From: Capnocytophaga sp. oral taxon 878
GTDB lineage: Bacteria; Bacteroidota; Bacteroidia; Flavobacteriales; Flavobacteriaceae
Assembly: GCF_002999135.1 (NCBI RefSeq)
Contig: NZ_CP027229.1
Span: 1,384,001 to 1,448,000 of the forward strand
Reading direction: 5' to 3'
Length of the DNA stretch: 64,000 nucleotides
The notes under the pieces are model-generated. The model was not told the DNA's origin, did not search any database, and saw only the letters and a program-made list of their open reading frames with translations. The position numbers were made by a program, and so were the translations under genes. Every line of letters begins with the position of its first letter. Position 1 is the first letter of the stretch. Positions 17,623-28,453 of this stretch are shown one piece after another.

Positions 17623-17667
17623 GAACGAACGAATAACGAAGGATAAACGAACTATAAACGAAGGATA
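17623..17667 (+). repeat. 45-bp intergenic element of four 11-bp-phased AACGAA hexamers, copy 1
   Basis: AACGAA occurs four times at exact 11-bp spacing, separated by the pentamers CGAAT, GGATA, CTATA and GGATA. Three further copies lie at 26434-26478, 31376-31420 and 55081-55125. The surrounding 17405-17832 region holds no gene that I can recognise. Confidence 0.85.
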
Positions 17668-17844
17668 GTTAGTAATTCCACACAGCTCAGCACTACACAA
17701 AGAAAAAGCATTATCTCACTAATTTCCAACCCTCTCAAATGCAAAAGAGCCCCCTAAACAGAAGCCATCATTTTTTCAGCTCCTCTTTACACAACACTCC
17801 AAGCATTCACTATTTTATGTCAAAATATTTCCCAAAAAAAATAA

Positions 17845-17896
17845 AGATTGGGTCTTAGGTTTTAGACAGCAATTTCTAAAACCCAAGACCCAATCT
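17845..17896 (-). terminator. Intrinsic terminator of the beta-galactosidase gene
   Basis: A long stem pairs AGATTGGGTCTT (17845-17856) with its exact complement at 17885-17896, with an inner GGTTTTAGA/TCTAAAACC stem. On the minus strand it is followed by CTTTATTTTTTTTGGG. It lies 25 bp past the beta-galactosidase stop. Confidence 0.85.
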
Positions 17897-17921
17897 CTAA
17901 AATCGAAAAATCTAAAACAAC

Positions 17922-21047
<3,126 letters not shown>

Positions 21048-21129
21048 TTAACACTTTTTATACACATTCACGGATTACACAAATTTGTCAGTATCAAATC
21101 AGTGTAACCCGTGATTATGTGTAATTAAA

Positions 21130-22668
21130 CTATTTAACAGAATACTCTTGGTTAAAAAATACTTTTTCAGCCAATGTATCCTCTTTTTCTCGTATTTCTT
21201 TTAAAAGCAAAGCTTCCAACTGTTTGGTAATCTTTTGGTATTCTTTTTTACCATACACATTATTAAGCTCTTTAGGGTCTTTTTCTAAGTCAAAAAGCTC
21301 CCAAGTATTCACTCGTTTGTAGTAACGTATCAACTTGTAACGGTCTGTACGTACTCCAAAGTGTGGTGATACCGCGTGCTCACCATTTTCATAATAGTGA
21401 TAAAAAAGCTGATTGCGAATAGCTTTTGCTTTTTTAGCAAAAAGTGGTAAGAATGATTTCCCTTGTATATCAGCAGGCACTGGTAAGCCAGCCAATTCTA
21501 AGAAAGTAGGAGCCAAATCTATATTAAGCACAAATCCATCATTAGTAGTCCCTTTAGGAAACATCTTAGGATATGACACTATCATTGGCGTACGGAACGA
21601 CTCTTCATACATCCAACGCTTATCAAACCAGCCGTGTTCTCCCATATAGAAACCTTGATCCGACATATAGATTATTATAGTATTATCTTTCAAATTGTGC
21701 TTTTCTAAGTAATCAAGCATACGCCCTATATTCTTATCCATTGATTTTACAGTTGATAAGTAATCGCGCATATAACGTTGAAACTTCCATTTTGCCAACT
21801 CAGCTCCTGTAAGATTAGCATTATAATACTCCTGACGGATAGGATTATAGAAATCATTATAATGTGCCAATTGAGTAGCCGTCATATGGGTAAAGTTAGC
21901 ATCTCTTATCTCATCTTTCTCGCTCTTGAACATTTTAAGATCATAACCCATTACCATATCCTTACCTATAGCCATCTCTTGCAAAGCAGCAGGCTTACGA
22001 GTAGCATAATCATCAAAGAAAGTATCAGGTAGCGGGAAATTAACGTGTTCGTAAGCTCCTAATTCAGGTAAATCAGGCATCCAAGTACGGTGTACTGCTT
22101 TATGCCCTACTACAAGGCAGAAAGGTTTATTAGGATCACGACGGTCCAACCACTTCTCAGCCTCATCTTCAATAATGTTACTTACATAACCTTGCTCACG
22201 CACATATTTTTTACCCTCGATAATAAAATCAGGGTTAAAGTATCTTCCTTGATCTACTAAGATTTTAAAGAAATCAAACCCCTTAGGATCATCTCCCAAG
22301 TGATATTTACCTACCCAAGCCGTTTGGTAACCTCCTTGTTGCAAAAGATTCACAAACTGTTGTTGCGATGAGTTGTAGTGAGAAGTCTCATTGTCCATAA
22401 AACCATTTTTATGGCTGTATTTACCAGTGAGAATACAAGCCCTACTTGGCCCGCAAATAGAGTTAGTTACAAAAGCACGATTAAAACGTACCCCTTCTTT
22501 AGCCAGCCTATCTATAGCCGGTGTTGCATCGGTAGCTCCATTATTATAAGCACCAATAGTTTGATACGAATGGTCGTCCGATACAATAAGAACAATATTA
22601 GGTCTGTTTCGTTGAGCACAACCCATTGTGGCACAAACCAAACCACATAAAAGTAATACTTTTTTCAT
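21130..22668 (-). CDS. Sulfatase, family S1, exported or lipid-anchored
   Basis: The start is set at MKKVLLLCGL (22668) because the promoter -7 element at 22696-22703 lies inside the longer frame that begins at 22725, so the longer form cannot be made from it. The ~512-residue protein has a signal sequence with Cys17 (ATMGC), possibly a lipobox. Metal-binding D31/D32 lie in IVSDDHS. The sulfatase signature ICGPSRACILTG carries C72, the residue oxidised to formylglycine in active enzymes. The C-terminal half has DQGFYMGEHGWFDKRWMYEE, seen in N-acetylglucosamine-6-sulfatase-like S1 enzymes. It hydrolyses sulfate esters on host glycans; the exact substrate is inferred. A Cys-type sulfatase needs a maturase. 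The FGE-like protein nearby lacks the catalytic cysteines, so an anSME elsewhere is expected. Confidence 0.88.
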   Translation of the reverse strand: MKKVLLLCGLVCATMGCAQRNRPNIVLIVSDDHSYQTIGAYNNGATDATPAIDRLAKEGVRFNRAFVTNSICGPSRACILTGKYSHKNGFMDNETSHYNSSQQQFVNLLQQGGYQTAWVGKYHLGDDPKGFDFFKILVDQGRYFNPDFIIEGKKYVREQGYVSNIIEDEAEKWLDRRDPNKPFCLVVGHKAVHRTWMPDLPELGAYEHVNFPLPDTFFDDYATRKPAALQEMAIGKDMVMGYDLKMFKSEKDEIRDANFTHMTATQLAHYNDFYNPIRQEYYNANLTGAELAKWKFQRYMRDYLSTVKSMDKNIGRMLDYLEKHNLKDNTIIIYMSDQGFYMGEHGWFDKRWMYEESFRTPMIVSYPKMFPKGTTNDGFVLNIDLAPTFLELAGLPVPADIQGKSFLPLFAKKAKAIRNQLFYHYYENGEHAVSPHFGVRTDRYKLIRYYKRVNTWELFDLEKDPKELNNVYGKKEYQKITKQLEALLLKEIREKEDTLAEKVFFNQEYSVK

Positions 22669-22695
22669 AAAGCTATGGACGTTAAAAAAACTGCG

Positions 22696-22703
22696 CAAAG
22701 GTA
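22696..22703 (-). promoter_or_regulatory. Promoter -7 element of the sulfatase gene
   Basis: TACCTTTG on the minus strand matches TAnnTTTG. No TTG is found at the usual 19-20 bp upstream, so the -33 element is weak. Its place decides the sulfatase start codon. Confidence 0.6.
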
Positions 22704-22986
22704 CGACAACTTTTTCAATTATCATAATTTTTTCTTAAAAATTTTTTATATTTAACAAACTCACTTCTTAATCTCCTTTATAATACACCCCTGCTTTTCA
22801 AATTGTATTTATATACAACAATCTCCTTCTCCAGCTTGCTCAATACCCTCACCTTCTCTTCATTCTAACTAACGTTCTTTGTTTTACTTCCTCTCAGTAC
22901 TTATAATGATAATAAAATTAAGTTCTTAATTTTCATTTTATCTAAGTCACAAAAATAAACCAGTATTTATTAATTCTACTTCTTTG

Positions 22987-23709
22987 CTATTTTACGTTCT
23001 TTACTGTTCTGAACCCGACATACCAAGAGGCTCTTCCTTCTTTACTACGTTTAAATACATGACGTGATTTATAAGTAAAACGCGACAAATCATCAACTAT
23101 ACCACCTCCTTTCCAAACAATCGAATCTCCTTTTACACTTACACATACTTCACAAGTATTACCACTCATATCATAAATACCCAAAGCATTAGGTTTTTTA
23201 GATCGGACAGGCTGCAATCTTGATATAGGGTCTTTTTCATCACTCCACGCTACTTTCTTTACTGAATTACTACCTGCATATTTATAAGTAGCATTAGTTC
23301 CTTCCCGAAAAGCATATTCCCATTCTGCTTCTGTAGGTAATCTTTTGCCGCTCCACTTACAATAAGCCTGCATATCATCAACAGTAAGATATACCACTGG
23401 GTACAAATACCATTCCTTTTCAGGTATTAGTTTTCCATTAATATCATACTGCCAACATACTTTGGACGTTTTCTGCCCTCCTGTAATAAAAGCATAGCCT
23501 TGTTCTTCTGCAAGGGTTTTATAACCTGTTTGCTTTACAAATTCAGCAAACTGACCAATAGTGACTTCATTTTGATCAATGTAAAAATCGGCTAACTTTA
23601 CCTTTTGGTTTGTACTAGTAACATAATCTCCTCCTTTTACTAAAATCATCTTTTGTGCCAACATAGCTGGAGCTATCATTAGCAAAATAAAGGTTACAAG
23701 GTTTTTCAT
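22987..23709 (-). CDS. Exported FGE-sulfatase-fold protein without catalytic cysteines
   Basis: This 240-residue protein has a signal peptide (ending PAMLAQ) and then the formylglycine-generating-enzyme fold from about residue 20 to the end: FYIDQNEVTIGQFAEFVKQTGY, KWSGKRLPTEAEWEYAFREG, NALGIYDMSGNTCEVCVS and the terminal VGFRTVK. In true FGE two cysteines near the C-terminus bind copper and oxidise the sulfatase cysteine. In the equivalent stretch here (GGGIVDDLSRFTYKSRHVFKRS) there is none, so it should not be an active maturase. It is last in a tight operon with two beta-propeller lipoproteins (1 bp after the preceding gene) and lies about 320 bp upstream of the sulfatase start. The fold is also used for structural or ligand binding, as in GldK/GldJ of the gliding machinery. 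The role is unknown. Confidence 0.8.
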   Translation of the reverse strand: MKNLVTFILLMIAPAMLAQKMILVKGGDYVTSTNQKVKLADFYIDQNEVTIGQFAEFVKQTGYKTLAEEQGYAFITGGQKTSKVCWQYDINGKLIPEKEWYLYPVVYLTVDDMQAYCKWSGKRLPTEAEWEYAFREGTNATYKYAGSNSVKKVAWSDEKDPISRLQPVRSKKPNALGIYDMSGNTCEVCVSVKGDSIVWKGGGIVDDLSRFTYKSRHVFKRSKEGRASWYVGFRTVKNVK

Positions 23710-23710
23710 A

Positions 23711-24829
23711 TCAGTCTTTTATTTCAAATTCTATCATTACAAAAGTATCTTTTTCTTGCAAAAAAGCATAACTTATTAGTGTATCCCCCTCATTAGATAA
23801 CAAAGGGTAGTACTGTACCTCATCAAAATCATTTATAAGCGGAATCGGCGGCGCTATACCCATTTGCTTTTTCGAAAATTGTCTTATTTTACCATCTACT
23901 TTATGATAGAAAACATAGTGGTAATAATCATTTTGGCTATATATCAAAAAGAGATATGATGGGGTATTCAACACATTATTCAAACCGCAATATTGATATT
24001 GTTTTTCCAATGAAACCCCTTTATAAGGCTGCATTCCTTTATCACTTTCTAAGTCCGATAGTACTTTAGTTGCTATCTCCGCATTATCATTCCCGTAATC
24101 AAGAGTATAGAGGGCTTCCAAGCTATTATCTGGGGCAAAGCCATATAGCTTATCAGTACACTTATCATAGTACAAAAAGCTATCTCCATTACCTATCATA
24201 GGATTGATTCTTACAAAACTATTTACCATAGTCTTAAAAGGCATATAGCTCTTCTCTACTTTAAAATCAGCATTTAGCACTAATAAGTTATCCTTTATTT
24301 TCTTATCAACTGTTTCATTCTCGCTGTAATCCGCATATACCGCTGCTTTACCCATAGGGGTTAAGGCTATATGCACACCAAAAAGTTCTGTACTTTCTCC
24401 CCTCTTGAATTCTCCTTTTGGGGTATATACCAGCAGCTTTTTGGGCGATAGAATAAGTATCTCATCACTCGTTTTGTTATAAGTAATATCCAAAATAGTA
24501 ACATACTCTTGTGGTCCTTGTCCCATTGCATCAATAAGCCCTATCTTTTTACCTGTATTACGGTCAAAAACAAATACTATCATCTGTTCACTATCCCAAA
24601 TAATATATTTATCAGGCGTTGTAATAAGTTTGCTTATTTCACCTATAAGGTTCTCTTCATCTGTTTCTAATAGCACTTTTTTCTTCATACTAAGCACCTC
24701 ACTCATAGGCGCTGTATTTTCTATTTGCGTAGGCAAAAGCTTCACTCGTATGCTTCCATCAGTTTCAGATACTTTATGCGTACAACCAAAACACAAACAC
24801 AAAACTGCAAGTAATAATTTATAATTCAT
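23711..24829 (-). CDS. Six-bladed beta-propeller lipoprotein
   Basis: This 372-residue protein has a lipoprotein signal (Cys16 in LCFGCTHK) and a body resembling the 6-bladed beta-propeller (TolB/NHL-like) family common in Bacteroidota. The family stretch is seen as ISKLITTPDKYIIWD, then VFDRNTGKKIGLIDAMGQGPQEY near residues 100-125, with short strand repeats to the end. Such proteins are predicted surface or periplasmic binding proteins; no catalytic residues can be named. It is 16 bp downstream of a related propeller gene and 1 bp upstream of the FGE-fold gene, so all three form one operon. Confidence 0.7.
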   Translation of the reverse strand: MNYKLLLAVLCLCFGCTHKVSETDGSIRVKLLPTQIENTAPMSEVLSMKKKVLLETDEENLIGEISKLITTPDKYIIWDSEQMIVFVFDRNTGKKIGLIDAMGQGPQEYVTILDITYNKTSDEILILSPKKLLVYTPKGEFKRGESTELFGVHIALTPMGKAAVYADYSENETVDKKIKDNLLVLNADFKVEKSYMPFKTMVNSFVRINPMIGNGDSFLYYDKCTDKLYGFAPDNSLEALYTLDYGNDNAEIATKVLSDLESDKGMQPYKGVSLEKQYQYCGLNNVLNTPSYLFLIYSQNDYYHYVFYHKVDGKIRQFSKKQMGIAPPIPLINDFDEVQYYPLLSNEGDTLISYAFLQEKDTFVMIEFEIKD

Positions 24830-24845
24830 AATCCTTTCAATAATC

Positions 24846-26063
24846 TTACCCTTTCAGCTTAAACAGTACCAGCACAGGGTTATCATCTTCTTTTAGTGTT
24901 TTAGCCTTCTCTTTAAGCCCTTTATACAAAGGCGTATCTGGTAATTCAGCTACTACTGCCAAATATTCCTGTGCCGATACAAAACCGTAAAAACTACTAC
25001 CATCATACCCAAATACATTTGTAAATAGATTTAGATAACGCGTTTTTCCCGAACTAAAAATATGCGAAGCCTCTTTCTTCCTATCATAAATTGTCAGGTA
25101 ATTTGCATTTACCTCTCCCCCACTATAATACCCATACAGCAAATACTCAGGGCTTGCTGCCATCTTAATATCTCTAGGGTACTTCACACTTGTCATCAGC
25201 ACTTGGTATGCTGCTATCATATTCTCACTAAAAATCTTAGCAAGATAACTCTCTGGCGGAGTTATAGCCCCATAATCAGGCACATATTTAGCCCTTGCCT
25301 CTAATGCCGATGCATCAATCTCGTAAATAGTATCATTATAATCTCTTTGGTACAAGTAGTTACCTCCTTCAATGGCATAAAAGTTATCACGCCCAAAAAG
25401 TATCTTAGCCTTGCGTTTAGGGTCTTTAGGGTCAAACATTTTTAGCACTTTAAAATCCTTATCTACCAAGCACAAATAATGTTTCAAACTCTCATCCTTT
25501 TCGTTCTTTTTCTCTCCAAGTTTCTCTTGTTCCTCATCCTCACCTACTTCCTTTTCCGTTTCATTTGCCCCCATTTCCGAATACACAAAATATTTATCTT
25601 TCACCCTGCAGATAGCTTCCAACGATATAGGCAGCCTTTTTTCACCCACAAAAGTATTATCTTTAAGCCTTTCTATCCATTTTCTAGCATTCCAATCAAA
25701 AAAGTGAATAGTATCACCACTTATCATAAACTTACTAAGTTCTCTGTACTCACCTGGCCCCTGCCCTTGCTTTCCCATACTATTCAAATACCTCCCATCA
25801 CTCCCAAAATGCTTAATAGTAGTCCCTCCAGCAGCAAGAATATACCAACTACCATCAACTCCTTTATGAAGATTAAAAACCTGACTAATAAGACAACTAT
25901 CAGTAGTTTGCAACGGAACAACTTCTACCGATGCTATAAAATCATCAATCTTTTCAGTAGGCGACTCTTCATATACTTTCACAATCCGCACACCTTCTTC
26001 TTTTTTCAAATTACAAGCTCCCAAAATAAAGCCCATTACCAAAAATAAAACACTTGTTCTCAT
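24846..26063 (-). CDS. Six-bladed beta-propeller lipoprotein, first gene of its operon
   Basis: This 405-residue protein has a lipobox (FILGAC, Cys17) and the same family text as its neighbour: VVPLQTTDSCLISQVFNLHKG, FGSDGRYLNSMGKQGQGPGEYREL and YLYQRDYNDTIYEID. A charged insert (about residues 165-190, EKEVGEDEEQEKLGEKKNEKDE) is unusual and looks like a loop. It lies downstream of a consensus promoter at 26089-26118. It and the next gene are probably diverged duplicates. Function unknown; sugar or polymer binding is possible given the nearby sulfatase and galactosidase. Confidence 0.7.
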   Translation of the reverse strand: MRTSVLFLVMGFILGACNLKKEEGVRIVKVYEESPTEKIDDFIASVEVVPLQTTDSCLISQVFNLHKGVDGSWYILAAGGTTIKHFGSDGRYLNSMGKQGQGPGEYRELSKFMISGDTIHFFDWNARKWIERLKDNTFVGEKRLPISLEAICRVKDKYFVYSEMGANETEKEVGEDEEQEKLGEKKNEKDESLKHYLCLVDKDFKVLKMFDPKDPKRKAKILFGRDNFYAIEGGNYLYQRDYNDTIYEIDASALEARAKYVPDYGAITPPESYLAKIFSENMIAAYQVLMTSVKYPRDIKMAASPEYLLYGYYSGGEVNANYLTIYDRKKEASHIFSSGKTRYLNLFTNVFGYDGSSFYGFVSAQEYLAVVAELPDTPLYKGLKEKAKTLKEDDNPVLVLFKLKG

Positions 26064-26088
26064 TTCTTTTTAGTCTTAAAAATCATCG

Positions 26089-26118
26089 CAAAGTTACGAA
26101 ATCGAAAAATAATAACAA
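26089..26118 (-). promoter_or_regulatory. Promoter of the beta-propeller/FGE-fold operon
   Basis: TTG (26116-26118), a 19-bp spacer and TAACTTTG (26089-26096) on the minus strand match the consensus. The start codon at 26063 is about 26 nt downstream of the element. Confidence 0.78.
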
Positions 26119-26433
26119 AATATTTTAACATTTTTCTACGTCAAACATACTAAAACCTCCCTCCTACCCAAGCCTTTCTCTTCTCTTCCATACTTATCCC
26201 AAACAGCAATAAAATAGTAATCAAACAACAAGTAAAAGATACCTTTCCCCTTTCCTATCTCTCCACTACCCCTCCCCTCCTCGCCTCCTATTTCTCACCT
26301 CCTCCCTAATTGCGAATTCCTCAAAAATCACCCCCACCCTCTCTATCCCCTACCCTTCAACCCATATCCCCTGATAATCAAACCATTCTATTAGTAAGAC
26401 ACCCCCAAGCACCATACAGCTATCCCTTAGAAT

Positions 26434-26478
26434 AAACGAACCAATAACGAAGGATAAACGAACTATAAACGAAGTATA
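26434..26478 (+). repeat. 45-bp element of four 11-bp-phased AACGAA hexamers, copy 2
   Basis: Same layout as the copy at 17623 with three base changes, all outside the four AACGAA hexamers. It lies in the divergent region 26119-26700, between the beta-propeller operon and the Mrr gene. The rest of that region is C-rich on the plus strand and shows no convincing gene; a 69-codon minus frame across it is judged spurious. Confidence 0.8.
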
Positions 26479-26700
26479 AGCATTATTATACTGACTATCA
26501 GCCCTTTCATCCCCGCCCTTTCTTTTGCAAAATTCGCAACAAAAATCCCCAAAAACCACATTTTTCTCATCACTTCACAGCTTTCACTTCATTCTTGTTA
26601 ATCGCTAATAATCAACTACTCTCCCAACCTCTCATATCTTTTCCCCACACCTCACCCTTATTTTTTTCTCCTTTTTTATGCCCAATTCAAAATAATTTCT

Positions 26701-26708
26701 TACATTTG
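26701..26708 (+). promoter_or_regulatory. Promoter -7 element of the Mrr gene
   Basis: TACATTTG matches TAnnTTTG and lies 33 bp before the start codon at 26742. No TTG is found at 19-20 bp, so the -33 element is weak. Confidence 0.55.
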
Positions 26709-26741
26709 TACCCAGAAACTATAACCCACTAACAGCTAAAA

Positions 26742-27656
26742 ATGAACATACCCGACTTCCAAAAACTAATGCACCCCTTCCTCGAGGCCATTCACGACGG
26801 ATGCGTCTACTCTACTGAACAAATAGTCGAAATACTACGTGTTCACTTCCGCCTCACGATGGACGATATGAAAGTTAGAATCCCCAATGGCACACAGTCC
26901 CTCTTCCGCAACCGTATCGATTGGGCTGCCAACCACCTATACCAAGCCGGATTAATAGCCAGCTTCCAAAAAGGATACTACCAAATTACCGAAGCCGGCC
27001 TACAAGTCCTCTCTCAAGAACGATCCAAAACAATGGATATGGCATACCTACGCCGCATCGATCAGTTCCACGCTTGGGAAACAATATTCAATGACGACAT
27101 CAAAACCCTCCCCGAAAACCAAAATATCGAAGTAGAAATACAAAACGAAACCCCCGAAGTCATCATCGGTAAGGCAAGCGTAATACTACACCAATCACTA
27201 AAATTTGAACTATTACAACTAATAAAAAGTAAGCCCATCTCCTTTTTCGAGTATTTTATTGTCGAACTACTCAAGAAGATAGGCTATAAAGGGATTGATT
27301 CTGCCAATTTTGAAGTAATAGGGCAGCAAGAAAAACAAGGAATTGAAGGAATTATGTATCAAGATGAATTACAGATTGATAAAATATATATGCAGGCCAA
27401 AAAATGGGATATACAAGTAACCTCCAAGGACATACGTAATTTCATCGGAGCGCTCAGCCTAAAAGGCACAAAAAAAGGTGTGTTTATAACCACCTCCTCT
27501 TTTTCCGACGAAGCCAAAGCCGAAGCCTCTCTTAACCCCACCCACAAAATCATATTAGTTGACTCCGACAGTCTAATGCAGTTAGCCATCAGCCATAACG
27601 TAGCTATCCAAACCAAACGCACTATCGAAATTAAAAGTATTGATGAAAATTTCTAA
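26742..27656 (+). CDS. Mrr-family restriction endonuclease-like protein
   Basis: This 304-residue protein, the usual length for Mrr, has an N-terminal winged-helix domain (about 5-95: RNRIDWAANHLYQAGLI then YYQITEAGLQVL) and a C-terminal PDDEXK-type Mrr domain (about 165-290). The nuclease core has FFEYFIVELLKKIGYKG, then QGIEG at 200-203, then YMQAKKW with Q218 and K220, and KGVFITTSSFSDEAKAEA. Most members have Asp in the GGIDG motif; here it is Glu202, which may still bind metal but could weaken cleavage. Mrr enzymes cut DNA carrying foreign methylation. The 3' end overlaps the next gene by 14 bp. No methylase is adjacent, as expected for a type IV enzyme. Confidence 0.88.
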   Translation: MNIPDFQKLMHPFLEAIHDGCVYSTEQIVEILRVHFRLTMDDMKVRIPNGTQSLFRNRIDWAANHLYQAGLIASFQKGYYQITEAGLQVLSQERSKTMDMAYLRRIDQFHAWETIFNDDIKTLPENQNIEVEIQNETPEVIIGKASVILHQSLKFELLQLIKSKPISFFEYFIVELLKKIGYKGIDSANFEVIGQQEKQGIEGIMYQDELQIDKIYMQAKKWDIQVTSKDIRNFIGALSLKGTKKGVFITTSSFSDEAKAEASLNPTHKIILVDSDSLMQLAISHNVAIQTKRTIEIKSIDENF

Positions 27657-28437
27657 TCTATTAAGGGTATGGTTATTACTATGTACAGCCCCCCTTACAG
27701 CTCAAATTATCTTTACTGAAAGTTTAGCCCCTGTTATTGACACAAATCGTACATGGCAAGGAAGCATCGCCCCCGAACTGAACTTTAAAACCGAAAAACA
27801 AAACTTCTTTCAAGTAAAAAACAACGCCAATATCAATATATTATTACAAAAAAAGAAAGCCATTACCCTCATTAACCAGTTAGAAATTACCTCTGTAGGT
27901 AACACTATTAATGTGAGTAATGGCTTTTTCCATTTAGAATATCGTTACTTAGTCAAGCCTCGTTGGGAAGTATATCCCTTTGCCGAAGCTGTTTGGGTAC
28001 CCAGTCGTGGCTTGCAACTGCGCATTGCCACCGGACTTCAAGCCCGCTACCGCCTTATTCAGTCTGAACATTTTATACTTACTAGTGGCTTTGGTACCTT
28101 CTTCGAGTATGAACATTGGAATACTGATGGCGTCCCCGATGAAATAGCCTATCCTTATGACACTAAGCACCAACGCACTATCAAAGCTCGTTTAGCTTTA
28201 GGACTAAAAATCCCTCTTACCGAAAAGTGGAATTTCACTACTAGCGGTTATATACATTCTCGCTGGGACAGCAATATAGCCAACCCTCGTTTTGCTTATG
28301 ACATTGAGCTAAAACACCATTTCACCGAGCACTTTGGAATATGGATTTCCTATCAAGCTATACAACACACACTACCTGTATTTCCCATCAAAAAGCTATA
28401 TGTAGTATTTACTGGAGGCGTGTTCTTATCGTGGTAA
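27643..28437 (+). CDS. DUF481-like outer-membrane protein
   Basis: The start is taken at ATG 27643 (MKISNLLRVW), inside the end of the Mrr gene; a TTG one codon earlier is less likely. The 264-residue protein has a signal peptide (ending PLTAQ) and alternating hydrophobic strands throughout, with LEYRYLVKPRWEVYPFAEAVW, LQLRIATGLQARYRL and a C-terminal aromatic strand VFTGGVFLSW, as in beta-barrels of the DUF481 (YdiY-like) type. The overlap suggests translational coupling to the endonuclease, an odd pairing for a nuclease and an envelope protein that is most likely historical. The specific role is unknown. The gene ends 16 bp from a convergent gene. Confidence 0.65.
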   Translation: MKISNLLRVWLLLCTAPLTAQIIFTESLAPVIDTNRTWQGSIAPELNFKTEKQNFFQVKNNANINILLQKKKAITLINQLEITSVGNTINVSNGFFHLEYRYLVKPRWEVYPFAEAVWVPSRGLQLRIATGLQARYRLIQSEHFILTSGFGTFFEYEHWNTDGVPDEIAYPYDTKHQRTIKARLALGLKIPLTEKWNFTTSGYIHSRWDSNIANPRFAYDIELKHHFTEHFGIWISYQAIQHTLPVFPIKKLYVVFTGGVFLSW

Positions 28438-28453
28438 TTCCAGCTCTTTTTAA

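Noticed and set aside
21069..21113. Imperfect hairpin (CACGGATTACAC with GTGTAACCCGTG) between the sulfatase and beta-galactosidase genes
   Set aside because: It has no following T run on the minus strand and a mismatched stem with a long loop, so it was not called a terminator; it may be a mild RNA-processing structure only.
26350..26559. 69-codon minus-strand open frame upstream of the Mrr gene
   Set aside because: It runs through the intergenic phased hexamer element, has no promoter or recognisable product, and its composition is that of the surrounding non-coding DNA.
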